Translations under genes and position numbers: made by a program
Notes under the pieces: generated by a model
Told to the model about the DNA's origin: nothing
The model's database searches: none
What the model saw: only the letters and a program-made list of their open reading frames with translations
Origin: an uncultured Verrucomicrobiales bacterium
GTDB lineage: Bacteria > Verrucomicrobiota > Verrucomicrobiia > Verrucomicrobiales > Akkermansiaceae
NCBI GenBank assembly: GCA_937885815.1
Contig: CALABM010000254.1
Coordinates: forward strand, 1-16,860
Direction of reading: 5' to 3'
DNA: 16,860 nucleotides
Part shown: positions 1 to 6,290 of the stretch, piece by piece
How the letters are laid out: each line of letters starts with the position of its first letter
How positions within the stretch are numbered: the first letter of the stretch is position 1

Positions 1-2148
1 CTGCATTTCCACCACCTTGGGGTCCACGAGAATGAGGCGGAGTTCATCTGGGCGGAACTTGTAGAGCATGGATAGAATCATGCTGTTCACGCAAACGGAT
101 TTACCGGAACCGGTGGTGCCGGCCACAAGAGTGTGGGGCATGGCGGCGAGGTCACCAATGACGGGGTTGCCATACACGTCCTTGCCCAGAGCCACGGGAA
201 TGCGGAGCTTGGGGGAGTGGAATGCTTCGCTCTGCAGGAGCTCTCGCAGGTAAACGGGGGATTTGAACTCGTTCTCCAGCTCTATGCCCACCGTGTTCTT
301 GCCCGGAATGGGGGCGAGAATGTTAATGGACTTGCTCTGCGTGGCCATTCTGAGGTTGTCGGCCAGGTTGGAGATGCGGTTGAGCTTGAGGCCTTTGGGG
401 GGATAGAACTCGTAGCGAGTGATGGACGGGCCTCGCGTAATGTCGCCAGCCTCTACATCAATGCGGAAGGAGGACAGTGTTTCGATGATGTTCTGCTGCG
501 TGCTGTACATTTCCTCACGTGCGGCAGCCGTGTCTTCCTCTGCCGGCGGGCGGTAATTCAGCAGGTCATACGGGGGCAGGGGGTAATCCTCGTACATGGT
601 GCGAGAATCCTCCGGCAGTTCCTGTCGGGTGGGTTTGGCTGCGGGTTTTATACGCTCCGTCATGCCCTGATTCGGGGTGGCTTTGGGCGCCGGTGCCGGT
701 GAGGGCTTGAGGTGCGGATTCAGCCTCGGCAGGGGGGCGGGTGAAGGCGGTGTGTCGATGTCGTCCTCTTTATCAGCAGTCGGTCGCGGCTTGGCCGCAG
801 ACTGGCGTGTTTTCGCGGAGGGTGTTTCTTCAGTATCCTCCTCATCGTCGGTAATGCCCTTGAAGCGGCGGTACGCTTCTCTTGCCGCTGGACTCAGGGG
901 CATGCCGGAACGGCTGCGGATGGGATTATCGTCATCGTCGATATCGGTTTCCAGTTGGCGCTCGATTTCGTCCTCCACCTCAGGCATAAGGTCGAGCAGG
1001 TTGTCTCCATTACCCTGATTACGCAGAGTACGGTCTGCGGGGCGCGGTGTTTGAGTGCGTACGGTCGGAGCCGGTGTGGCGACTTTCTGAGTAGCCGGGC
1101 GAGGGCCAAAACTCGGTACACGCTCCTCTTCCTCACGGTCTGAGGGGTCGAAGGGATCTCGCACGGGGGTCTGACGAACAGTGCGCTGAGGCTGGCGAGG
1201 CTGTGCAGGGGCTTCATGGGCCGGCACAGGGGGCGGGGCTGTTTGAATGGTCGGGCGAACTCGCTGTGGGAGTTGGCCTTGCGGGGCAGACTGAGGATTG
1301 CTCTGATGCTCAGGAGTCTGGCGTACCGGGGGGATGGGCAGCGGCTTGCGAGTGGGCGGAGGCTGTGGTACTACAGTTTGCGGGATGAAACGCGTCTCGT
1401 TGCCATTTTCGGGGCGTTCATCAACGAAGCCGGACGGAGTATCCGGTTCTGTCATTGGTTGCGGGGCTGTCTTCCAGTCTTCTTCGTCTTGCTGCTGGGC
1501 GTTCTTTCGGGCTTGATGCTTGTTCTTCAGGAAGCGGCAGAAGCAGCAGACGTCTGCCCAGAACGCAATGGCTACGCTTTTCGGGGTTTCGCGCACGAAG
1601 TAGATGAAGGCAATTGCGTGTGCTAGAAGGGTGGTGATGAGAGTCCAGCGAACATCTATCAGTTTTACCAGCACACAGGTGCCGTCAAAGTATCCCAAAA
1701 GACCACCAACACCGTACAGGTGTGTGGATTTTGCCCAATCTCTCCATATCCATGGCTGAACATCCAAGAAGGCGCATGTGGAGATTATCATAATGATGAG
1801 GGCTACCCATCTTGCGGTGCGTGCGCGGAGCGGAAAGATAATCATGTCCAATCCGAGGATGGCAAGAAGGGCGTAGCTATAAATGGAGGCAGCTCCGAGC
1901 AATGCATAGCTGAGCCCGGCAAGGTACATGCCCACTACTCCGAGAAGGTTCGTGCAAGGCTGATTTCCTGAAGCTTCGTGGCTTTCAGGGTTGAGGGCAC
2001 TCCAGCCCATCTCGTTGATGTTGTATGAGAGTAGGCTGAGTATCAATAATATACACAAAGATACCACACCTACGCCGATTGCTCGGGTAGGCCAAGTTCT
2101 CACCGGCTCCATTTCGTCGTCGGTGTAGTTGTTTTCATCAAAATCCAT
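1..2148 (-). CDS. ftsK: DNA translocase FtsK/SpoIIIE family (3' end beyond window)
   Basis: This is a septal, membrane-anchored, ATP-driven DNA pump of the family that clears chromosome ends from the closing septum. About 716 codons are visible and the C-terminus runs off the left edge. The first ~190 residues contain about four hydrophobic membrane segments (near residues 22-42, 67-99, 112-129 and 146-188), including the family-typical NLLG..GMYLAGL stretch. Residues ~205-520 form a hydrophilic linker rich in Pro, Gln and acidic residues. The translocase beta domain follows (GPSITRYEF, then PGKNTVGIELEN), then Walker A GTTGSGKS near residues 676-684 and the LVDPKVVEM segment at the cut edge. 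Walker B and the gamma domain would lie outside the window. The ATG at 2146-2148 is chosen because it precedes the first membrane segment and sits just below a good promoter; no Shine-Dalgarno sequence is visible. Family assignment is very secure; the exact paralogue cannot be fixed without the C-terminus. Confidence 0.96.
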   Translation of the reverse strand, partial: MDFDENNYTDDEMEPVRTWPTRAIGVGVVSLCILLILSLLSYNINEMGWSALNPESHEASGNQPCTNLLGVVGMYLAGLSYALLGAASIYSYALLAILGLDMIIFPLRARTARWVALIIMIISTCAFLDVQPWIWRDWAKSTHLYGVGGLLGYFDGTCVLVKLIDVRWTLITTLLAHAIAFIYFVRETPKSVAIAFWADVCCFCRFLKNKHQARKNAQQQDEEDWKTAPQPMTEPDTPSGFVDERPENGNETRFIPQTVVPQPPPTRKPLPIPPVRQTPEHQSNPQSAPQGQLPQRVRPTIQTAPPPVPAHEAPAQPRQPQRTVRQTPVRDPFDPSDREEEERVPSFGPRPATQKVATPAPTVRTQTPRPADRTLRNQGNGDNLLDLMPEVEDEIERQLETDIDDDDNPIRSRSGMPLSPAAREAYRRFKGITDDEEDTEETPSAKTRQSAAKPRPTADKEDDIDTPPSPAPLPRLNPHLKPSPAPAPKATPNQGMTERIKPAAKPTRQELPEDSRTMYEDYPLPPYDLLNYRPPAEEDTAAAREEMYSTQQNIIETLSSFRIDVEAGDITRGPSITRYEFYPPKGLKLNRISNLADNLRMATQSKSINILAPIPGKNTVGIELENEFKSPVYLRELLQSEAFHSPKLRIPVALGKDVYGNPVIGDLAAMPHTLVAGTTGSGKSVCVNSMILSMLYKFRPDELRLILVDPKVVEMQ

Positions 2149-2163
2149 CAGATTGGAAGCTTC

Positions 2164-2191
2164 ATTCTATGTTTTTTTTCGCCGGGAGCAA
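2164..2191 (-). promoter_or_regulatory. Predicted sigma70-type promoter of ftsK
   Basis: On the minus strand, TTGCTC (2186-2191) and TAGAAT (2164-2169) are separated by 16 bp that include a run of eight A. The -10 box ends 15 nt before the ftsK ATG, so a start site at the usual distance would leave an untranslated leader of only about 8 nt. Predicted from sequence match alone. Confidence 0.6.
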
Positions 2192-2234
2192 GTCTAAATT
2201 GCGTCCTACGGCGCGCGAGTGGTTGTATCAGGGC

Positions 2235-3347
2235 TTACCCCCTCAGCGTCTGTCCGTTCTCCGGGGCAGGAAATTTTTCAGGGGAAACGCCGGCTGCTGA
2301 CAGGGCCGCTGCGAGGTCATCCAGCGTTTCCTGGTACCCTTCATTAGCAAGCTGCCATGTGCCGAAGTGGCAGGCGATGGCTTTCTCGGCCCCCAGCATA
2401 CCGAAGGCTTCCACGGCATCGGCCGGATTGGTGTGGTTCTTGCGAATCCATTCGGGCTTGTACATGCCGATAGGCAGGATGGCCAGCTGTGGTGCGCCCA
2501 GTCTGCTGCGGATTTCCTTGGGCCAGTCGCAGCGGGCGGTGTCTCCGGCAAAGTAGATGTGAGGGCCGTTTTTCACCAGCAGGGAGAAGCCGCACCAGAG
2601 GGAGCGGTTGGCGCTGGCGGTATCTCGGTAGCGCTTGCTCCAGTGCAGGGCCGGAGTGAGAACAATTTTCAGCTGCTCGCTAATTTGCACCTCGTCCCAC
2701 CAATCCTTTTCCCGGCAGTTCGGCTCCGCGTCCAGATGGTAGGTGAGAAGACTCTTCAGCCCGAGAGGGACGATGAAGAGGGGATTGTCACGCTGGAACA
2801 GCCTTTGCAGCGTGGGCGCGTCAAAATGGTCGTAGTGGTCGTGAGAAATCAGGCAGACGTCTATTTTAGGCAGCTGCTCCCACGGAATGCCGACGGGGCG
2901 TTTGCGCTCCGGCCCCAGCGGCACGGGGCTGGTGTAATCACTCCATACGGGGTCCGTGAGGATATTCAGTCCTGCGCAGCGGATGAGCAGGGTGGAGTGA
3001 TTTACCATGGTTACTTCCCAGTCGCTTCCGGTGACTTCTGCTGCGAGTTCGGGCTTGCAACTGTTTTCGTTCACGGTAGGGTAATGCCCTTTTTCTCCTC
3101 GCTCACTCAGCCAGCGCATGGCTGCTGATGTGCTGTAATCAAGGCTGACGGTGGGATTAAAGAAGCATGTGCCATCAAAATGATCCGTCACGGGCCCATG
3201 CCATTCTCCCGGGCGGCAGATGGTATGGGCCAGCAGTCTATCAAGCCCCCATCCTGCTGCCAGAAAGCCAGCGGTGCCGCCTGCAAGCCGACGCAAAAAG
3301 CGTCTGCGGCTCACTTTTTTCGGGTTTTCTGATGGCGTTTCACTCAT
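2235..3347 (-). CDS. Tat-signal metallo-beta-lactamase-fold hydrolase (RomA / NAPE-PLD-like)
   Basis: This 370-residue protein belongs to the metallo-beta-lactamase superfamily, in the branch that includes RomA-like proteins and N-acyl-phosphatidylethanolamine phospholipase D. The N-terminus has a twin-arginine type signal (SRRRFLRR at 13-20 followed by a Gly/Ala-rich hydrophobic stretch to ~35), which suggests folded export or an N-terminal anchor. The family's HFDG..FFNP segment is at residues 56-65. The metal ligands are visible: HDHYDH at 169-174, H235 in LHWS, D269 in AGDT, and H327 in CHFGTW. A dinuclear metal site is expected. The substrate cannot be told; a phosphodiester or acyl-phospholipid is possible by homology only. 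The ATG lies one base after the ruvX stop codon, so translational coupling is likely, and no separate Shine-Dalgarno or promoter is seen. It is the last gene of the manC-ruvX unit. Confidence 0.88.
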   Translation of the reverse strand: MSETPSENPKKVSRRRFLRRLAGGTAGFLAAGWGLDRLLAHTICRPGEWHGPVTDHFDGTCFFNPTVSLDYSTSAAMRWLSERGEKGHYPTVNENSCKPELAAEVTGSDWEVTMVNHSTLLIRCAGLNILTDPVWSDYTSPVPLGPERKRPVGIPWEQLPKIDVCLISHDHYDHFDAPTLQRLFQRDNPLFIVPLGLKSLLTYHLDAEPNCREKDWWDEVQISEQLKIVLTPALHWSKRYRDTASANRSLWCGFSLLVKNGPHIYFAGDTARCDWPKEIRSRLGAPQLAILPIGMYKPEWIRKNHTNPADAVEAFGMLGAEKAIACHFGTWQLANEGYQETLDDLAAALSAAGVSPEKFPAPENGQTLRG

Positions 3348-3348
3348 A

Positions 3349-3789
3349 TCACAAGTCGAAGTCCGGTTCCGGCGGTGGCATGGTCTGTTCCAACCATGTG
3401 TTCAGTATTTCCACGGCTGCGGCTTGGTCGATAATAGGCTTGAAGTCTTTCGCTTTCTTGCCGGCTTTGTGCAGCTTTTCTTGGGCTACAGTGGTCGTCA
3501 GGAACTCATCTACATAGATGAGCGGCAACTCCGGGAACTTTTCCCTGAGTTTTTGGCCAAAGCTTCTCACTTTTTCACAGGCGGTGCCCTCGGTGCCGTC
3601 CAGTCTCAGCGGCAGCCCCAGCACGAGACTGCGTATGCCTTTCTGCTCTACAAGCTCTGCAATGCGTTTCAGCGGCTCGGTTTTGGCCAGATGGATGCTT
3701 TCCACCGGGTGCGCCAGAATACCACAGGGATCCGTGGCTGCGATACCGATGCGAGCTTGTCCGTAGTCTATGCCGAGTGCTGGGTGCAT
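3349..3789 (-). CDS. ruvX: RuvX/YqgF-family RNase H-fold nuclease (putative pre-16S rRNA nuclease)
   Basis: A 146-residue YqgF/RuvX protein, close to the family's usual ~140 residues. This RNase H-fold family is linked to maturation of the 16S rRNA 5' end and was earlier proposed as a Holliday junction resolvase; it acts in the cytoplasm. Visible motifs are GIDYGQARIGIA (6-17, with metal-binding D8), VLGLPLRLDGTEG (56-68), VDEFLTT (93-99) and DQAAAVEIL (121-129, with D121). The usual DER(L/A)(S/T)T motif reads DEF-LTT here, so the Arg after the acidic pair is Phe; the acidic residues are intact. The gene starts 14 nt after the manC stop and ends one base before the hydrolase ATG, so it is the middle gene of a three-gene unit. 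The C-terminal tail is short and Pro-rich. Confidence 0.93.
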   Translation of the reverse strand: MHPALGIDYGQARIGIAATDPCGILAHPVESIHLAKTEPLKRIAELVEQKGIRSLVLGLPLRLDGTEGTACEKVRSFGQKLREKFPELPLIYVDEFLTTTVAQEKLHKAGKKAKDFKPIIDQAAAVEILNTWLEQTMPPPEPDFDL

Positions 3790-3803
3790 GTTTGGAATGT
3801 AGG

Positions 3804-4865
3804 TTAGACTAAGTTATCGGGCAGTTTGTTCACGATTTTTTTGATATCGTCTGCTTGGTCTTTGCGAGCCACGAGCAAGGCGTCACCGGTGTCAACCACG
3901 ATGAGGTCGTCCACGCCTACGAGCGCCACACGCTTGCCGTTCTGAGTAAAGACGATGTTGCTGCTGGCGTTCAGCGCGCTCAGGGGAGTGTTTGAGGCAT
4001 TCTGTTGTTCGTCCGTGGGCAGGTATTTACTCACGGAAATCCATGAGCCCACATCGTCCCAATCGAAAGTGGCTTCGAAGTTCAGCACGCGGTCTGCCTT
4101 TTCCATCAGCGCGAAGTCAATGGAAATGGGGGTGAGTGTGGGGAACTCTGTGCGGATGAACTCAGGCAGGTTATCCGTGCAGGTGAGGCGGGTAATGAAA
4201 TCTGCCAGCTGCGGCGTATGGGCTGCCAGCTGGGAGCGCACGTGGGCTACGTTCCAGATGAACATGCCGGCGTTCCAAGTGAAGTTTCCGCTCTCCAGAT
4301 ATTGGGCGGCAGTGGCGGAGTCCGGCTTCTCGCGGAAGCGTACAACTTCGTAGCAATCGTGAGTTAAGCCTTCCGCGTTGAGCTTTCCGGCGCGCTCGAT
4401 GTAACCATAGCTGGGGCAAGCCCATGTGGGGCGGATGCCGATAGTCATCAGCGCATTTTCCTTTTCTGCCAGAGCCAGAGCATCCGCTGCCAGTGCTCGG
4501 AAGGAGTCATCATCCAGTATCAGTGAATCGCTGGGGATGATAATCATGTTCGCCTGCGGGTCGCGCGCGGCAATGAGGCCGATTCCCAGTGCCACGGCTG
4601 GGGCTGTATCTCTTCTCGCCGGTTCCGCAACAATGTTTTCAGCCGGTATTTCTGCCACCTGACGGCGTACCTCTTCCTCCTGCAGATGATTTGTCAGAAT
4701 GAAAATGTTCTCTGCCGGTACTAAGCCGCTCACTCGGTCCACGGCCTGTCGCAGCATGGTACCCTTGCCGAACAGGTCCAGTAACTGTTTCGGCTTCGCG
4801 TTTCGTGAAAGCGGCCAGAAGCGAGTTCCGCTTCCCCCTGCCAGTATCAGAGCATAGTTTGACAT
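3804..4865 (-). CDS. manC: Mannose-1-phosphate guanylyltransferase (GDP-mannose pyrophosphorylase)
   Basis: Converts mannose 1-phosphate and GTP to GDP-mannose, a precursor for GDP-fucose and for mannose-containing surface glycans; cytoplasmic. The 353 residues match the monofunctional form without a phosphomannose isomerase domain. Visible are the nucleotidyltransferase signature LAGGSGTRFWPLSR (8-21) with the catalytic-site lysine region AKPKQLL (23-29), PSD at 111-113, FREKP (177-181), GNFTWNAGMF (193-202), SIDFALMEKA (248-257) and DWDDVGSW (268-275). The reading frame extends upstream to a GTG at 4922. The ATG at 4863-4865 is chosen because MSNYALILAGG is the normal family start, and because a strong promoter lies inside the extension, so its transcript would not contain the GTG. 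First gene of the unit with ruvX and the hydrolase. Confidence 0.93.
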   Translation of the reverse strand: MSNYALILAGGSGTRFWPLSRNAKPKQLLDLFGKGTMLRQAVDRVSGLVPAENIFILTNHLQEEEVRRQVAEIPAENIVAEPARRDTAPAVALGIGLIAARDPQANMIIIPSDSLILDDDSFRALAADALALAEKENALMTIGIRPTWACPSYGYIERAGKLNAEGLTHDCYEVVRFREKPDSATAAQYLESGNFTWNAGMFIWNVAHVRSQLAAHTPQLADFITRLTCTDNLPEFIRTEFPTLTPISIDFALMEKADRVLNFEATFDWDDVGSWISVSKYLPTDEQQNASNTPLSALNASSNIVFTQNGKRVALVGVDDLIVVDTGDALLVARKDQADDIKKIVNKLPDNLV

Positions 4866-4874
4866 CTTACGCAG

Positions 4875-4903
4875 AGTATAAAGTTCGCGCTGCCGCTGGT
4901 CAA
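4875..4903 (-). promoter_or_regulatory. Strong predicted sigma70-type promoter of the manC unit
   Basis: On the minus strand, TTGACC (4898-4903), a 17-bp spacer and TATACT (4875-4880). Only 9 nt separate the -10 box from the ATG at 4865, so the transcript would begin about 0-3 nt before the start codon and be effectively leaderless. The promoter lies inside the longer GTG-started frame, which argues for the shorter manC start. Confidence 0.75.
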
Positions 4904-4921
4904 GTTTTTTTTCTTTAGCCA

Positions 4922-4960
4922 CCCTGTAGGTTATTCCGAAGTCGCCCCATGCTGCAGTGA
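4922..4960. repeat. 39-bp imperfect direct repeat, copy 1
   Basis: Begins CCCTGTAGGTTATTCCG and ends TGCTGCAGTGA in the copy-2 alignment, with 34 of 39 positions identical between copies; the five mismatches all lie in the 11-bp centre. Near-palindromic arms CTGTAG (4924-4929) and CTGCAG (4952-4957) flank a 22-bp core. It lies just upstream of the manC promoter. Function unknown. Confidence 0.85.
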
Positions 4961-4989
4961 GCGGTAGTCTGAGGTGCGTGTCGAAAAAG

Positions 4990-5028
4990 CCCTGTAGGTT
5001 ATTCCGGAGGAGGCCCGTGCTGCAGTGA
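4990..5028. repeat. 39-bp imperfect direct repeat, copy 2
   Basis: Second copy, 68 bp downstream of the first start-to-start with 29 bp between copies, and 94 bp before the integrase-like gene. Arms CTGTAG (4992-4997) and CTGCAG (5020-5025) are kept. Sequence after the repeat does not match that after copy 1, so this is not a simple 68-bp tandem duplication. Confidence 0.85.
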
Positions 5029-5122
5029 AAGTTGGAAAATTTGTTGATATTCAGCTGTTTGGAGATGCGGAAAAAATAAAAAGTTGCAAAAAAATGGAGT
5101 ATTGTGATGAAAATAATACATT

Positions 5123-6079
5123 ATGAGCAGCGAATCCGTAGGCGAGGAATCAGTGAATGTGTTCGAGGGTAATTCAGGCAAAGTTCACGGAGGGGAGTCG
5201 TGTATTCCGGTATCCGGTGAAGTCTCTTTCCGTGTACTTGCAGCGCATGCAATACAGTCCAAAAGCGGATGCCGGAAGCGAACGGTCGAAGAGGTTAAAC
5301 AATACGTGCAGCGCCTGGAGGCGCAGGCCCCGGCATTTATGAACAAAGCCGTGCGGAGTATCAGTACGAGGGATTGCCGGCAGGTGATTACTGACTGCTG
5401 GCAGACTGTGACCACGCAGAACAAGGCACGCCACATATTGCACGGTATATTTGGGTACGCACTCAGCCAAGGCTGGGCGAACGAAAATCCTGCTAAGGGG
5501 GTGGATATCAGCGTGCGCCGTAAGGCGTCTGTTCATCCTCTGGAGCTGGCCCAAGTGCGCCGCTTGTTACAGGTGCTTACACAGCCCGCCCACATTAGCT
5601 GTGCTCCTGCTGTGGGAATGATGCTGTGGTCTGATGTGAGCTCGGCAGAGGTGGAGAAGCTTTGCTGGCGTGATGTGGATTTGGAGCGCGGCTATATCCT
5701 GATACCTGCTGAGCATGCGAAAAATGGACGTGCGCGGCAAGTGGTGATATATCCGGCTCTCGCTGAATGGATTTGCAGCACTCGTGCCATACGCTTGCCG
5801 AACTTCCCGGTTGTCCCCCGCGGTTGGCGGCGGCGGTGGAAGGATATTCGTATGCTTGCCGGGCTTCAAGGGCAAGCACCCGATATGATGAGGCACACGT
5901 TTGCCACATGCCATGCGCTGCATTTTGGTACATTGCCCTCATTTTCTGCTGAGGCAGGGGGGATGATTCAGGTGCAGGCGCCTGCATGCTATTTCGAACA
6001 AAATGTCATTTCACGGAAGGAAGCCGGGGTGTTCTGGGGTGCTCTCCGATATCTCATGGACGCTGAGGCTCATTCATAA
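5123..6079 (+). CDS. Degenerate tyrosine recombinase (phage integrase family), probably catalytically impaired
   Basis: A 318-residue protein with the two-domain layout of tyrosine recombinases. Residues ~32-128 fit a core-binding domain (KARHILHGIFGYALSQGW at 101-118, then NPAKGV), and ~136-312 fit the catalytic domain. Residues corresponding to the active site: the first Arg of the G-(L/V)-R-x-x-E motif is replaced by Ser173 (DVSSAEV, 171-177); Lys200 (AKNGR) is kept; the HxxR box reads D254-MM-R257, so Arg is kept and His is Asp; the GH motif region (about 275-287) is unrecognisable; Tyr290 (ACYFEQN) followed by KEAGVFW is in the place of the nucleophile. Missing the first Arg and both His makes normal recombination doubtful, though DNA binding is plausible. 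The first ~30 residues are unlike the family and the start is uncertain. No clear promoter or Shine-Dalgarno was found. A repeat pair lies directly upstream. The frame is intact, so it is called a CDS. Confidence 0.8.
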   Translation: MSSESVGEESVNVFEGNSGKVHGGESCIPVSGEVSFRVLAAHAIQSKSGCRKRTVEEVKQYVQRLEAQAPAFMNKAVRSISTRDCRQVITDCWQTVTTQNKARHILHGIFGYALSQGWANENPAKGVDISVRRKASVHPLELAQVRRLLQVLTQPAHISCAPAVGMMLWSDVSSAEVEKLCWRDVDLERGYILIPAEHAKNGRARQVVIYPALAEWICSTRAIRLPNFPVVPRGWRRRWKDIRMLAGLQGQAPDMMRHTFATCHALHFGTLPSFSAEAGGMIQVQAPACYFEQNVISRKEAGVFWGALRYLMDAEAHS

Positions 6080-6112
6080 CATGCGGGGAGGGGCCGTTGG
6101 CGAAGTTTTAGC

Positions 6113-6143
6113 TTGCAATTTGACGCAGAATGATGTCTAATAT
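6113..6143 (+). promoter_or_regulatory. Possible promoter of the lipoprotein-hflX operon
   Basis: TTGCAA (6113-6118), a long 19-bp spacer and TAATAT (6138-6143), ending 6 nt before the ATG at 6150, again predicting a leaderless message. The -10 box is good; the -35 spacing is off-optimal. Confidence 0.45.
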
Positions 6144-6149
6144 CTGCGT

Positions 6150-6287
6150 ATGAACAAGATAGCTATCTGTCTGCTTTGTGTGGCTGCGGCCGTCATGCTG
6201 AACTCCTGTGGTAAGTGTGCCTGTGGTTCTTATAACAGCGACTACCTGCGCGACGTTCCCAGATCTTCCTCCCGCAGCTTCCGTTAA
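6150..6287 (+). CDS. Very small Cys-rich lipoprotein
   Basis: A 45-codon frame starting MNKIAICLL with a short positive N-terminus, a hydrophobic core (residues 4-17) and a lipobox-like LNSC ending at Cys20. After lipid attachment and cleavage the mature part would be only 26 residues, with Cys at 20, 23 and 25 and a Ser/Arg-rich tail ending RSFR. Its TAA (6285-6287) is three bases before the hflX ATG and a promoter-like -10 box sits just upstream, so it looks like the first gene of the hflX operon. It resembles in design the small entericidin-like or anchor lipoproteins, but no family is recognised and no function is proposed. The signal peptide and placement support a real gene; a chance frame is the main alternative. 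Confidence 0.65.
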   Translation: MNKIAICLLCVAAAVMLNSCGKCACGSYNSDYLRDVPRSSSRSFR

Positions 6288-6290
6288 GCT

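Noticed and set aside
2367..3128. A 253-codon plus-strand open frame.
   Set aside because: Antisense to the metallo-beta-lactamase-fold gene, whose metal ligands are all in place.
4922..5028. Two 39-bp repeats with a 29-bp gap look like a minimal CRISPR array.
   Set aside because: Only two copies, with five mismatches concentrated in the centre of the repeat, no further units and no cas genes nearby.
5084..5119. TTGCAA and TAATAC before the integrase-like gene considered as a promoter.
   Set aside because: The spacer is 24 bp and a start site from that -10 box would fall inside the start codon; no better pairing was found.
4999..5181. Minus-strand frame ending in copy 2 of the repeat; both repeat copies read SLQHG-xxx-E-stop on the minus strand, as if from a gene's 3' end.
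   Set aside because: The frame overlaps the integrase start, has no family resemblance, and the differences between copies are not mainly at third codon positions, so there is no sign of coding selection.
5123..6079. Region considered as an integrated phage or genomic island.
   Set aside because: Only the single integrase-like gene is present; neighbours on both sides are housekeeping genes, and no tRNA target, cargo or flanking long repeats were seen.
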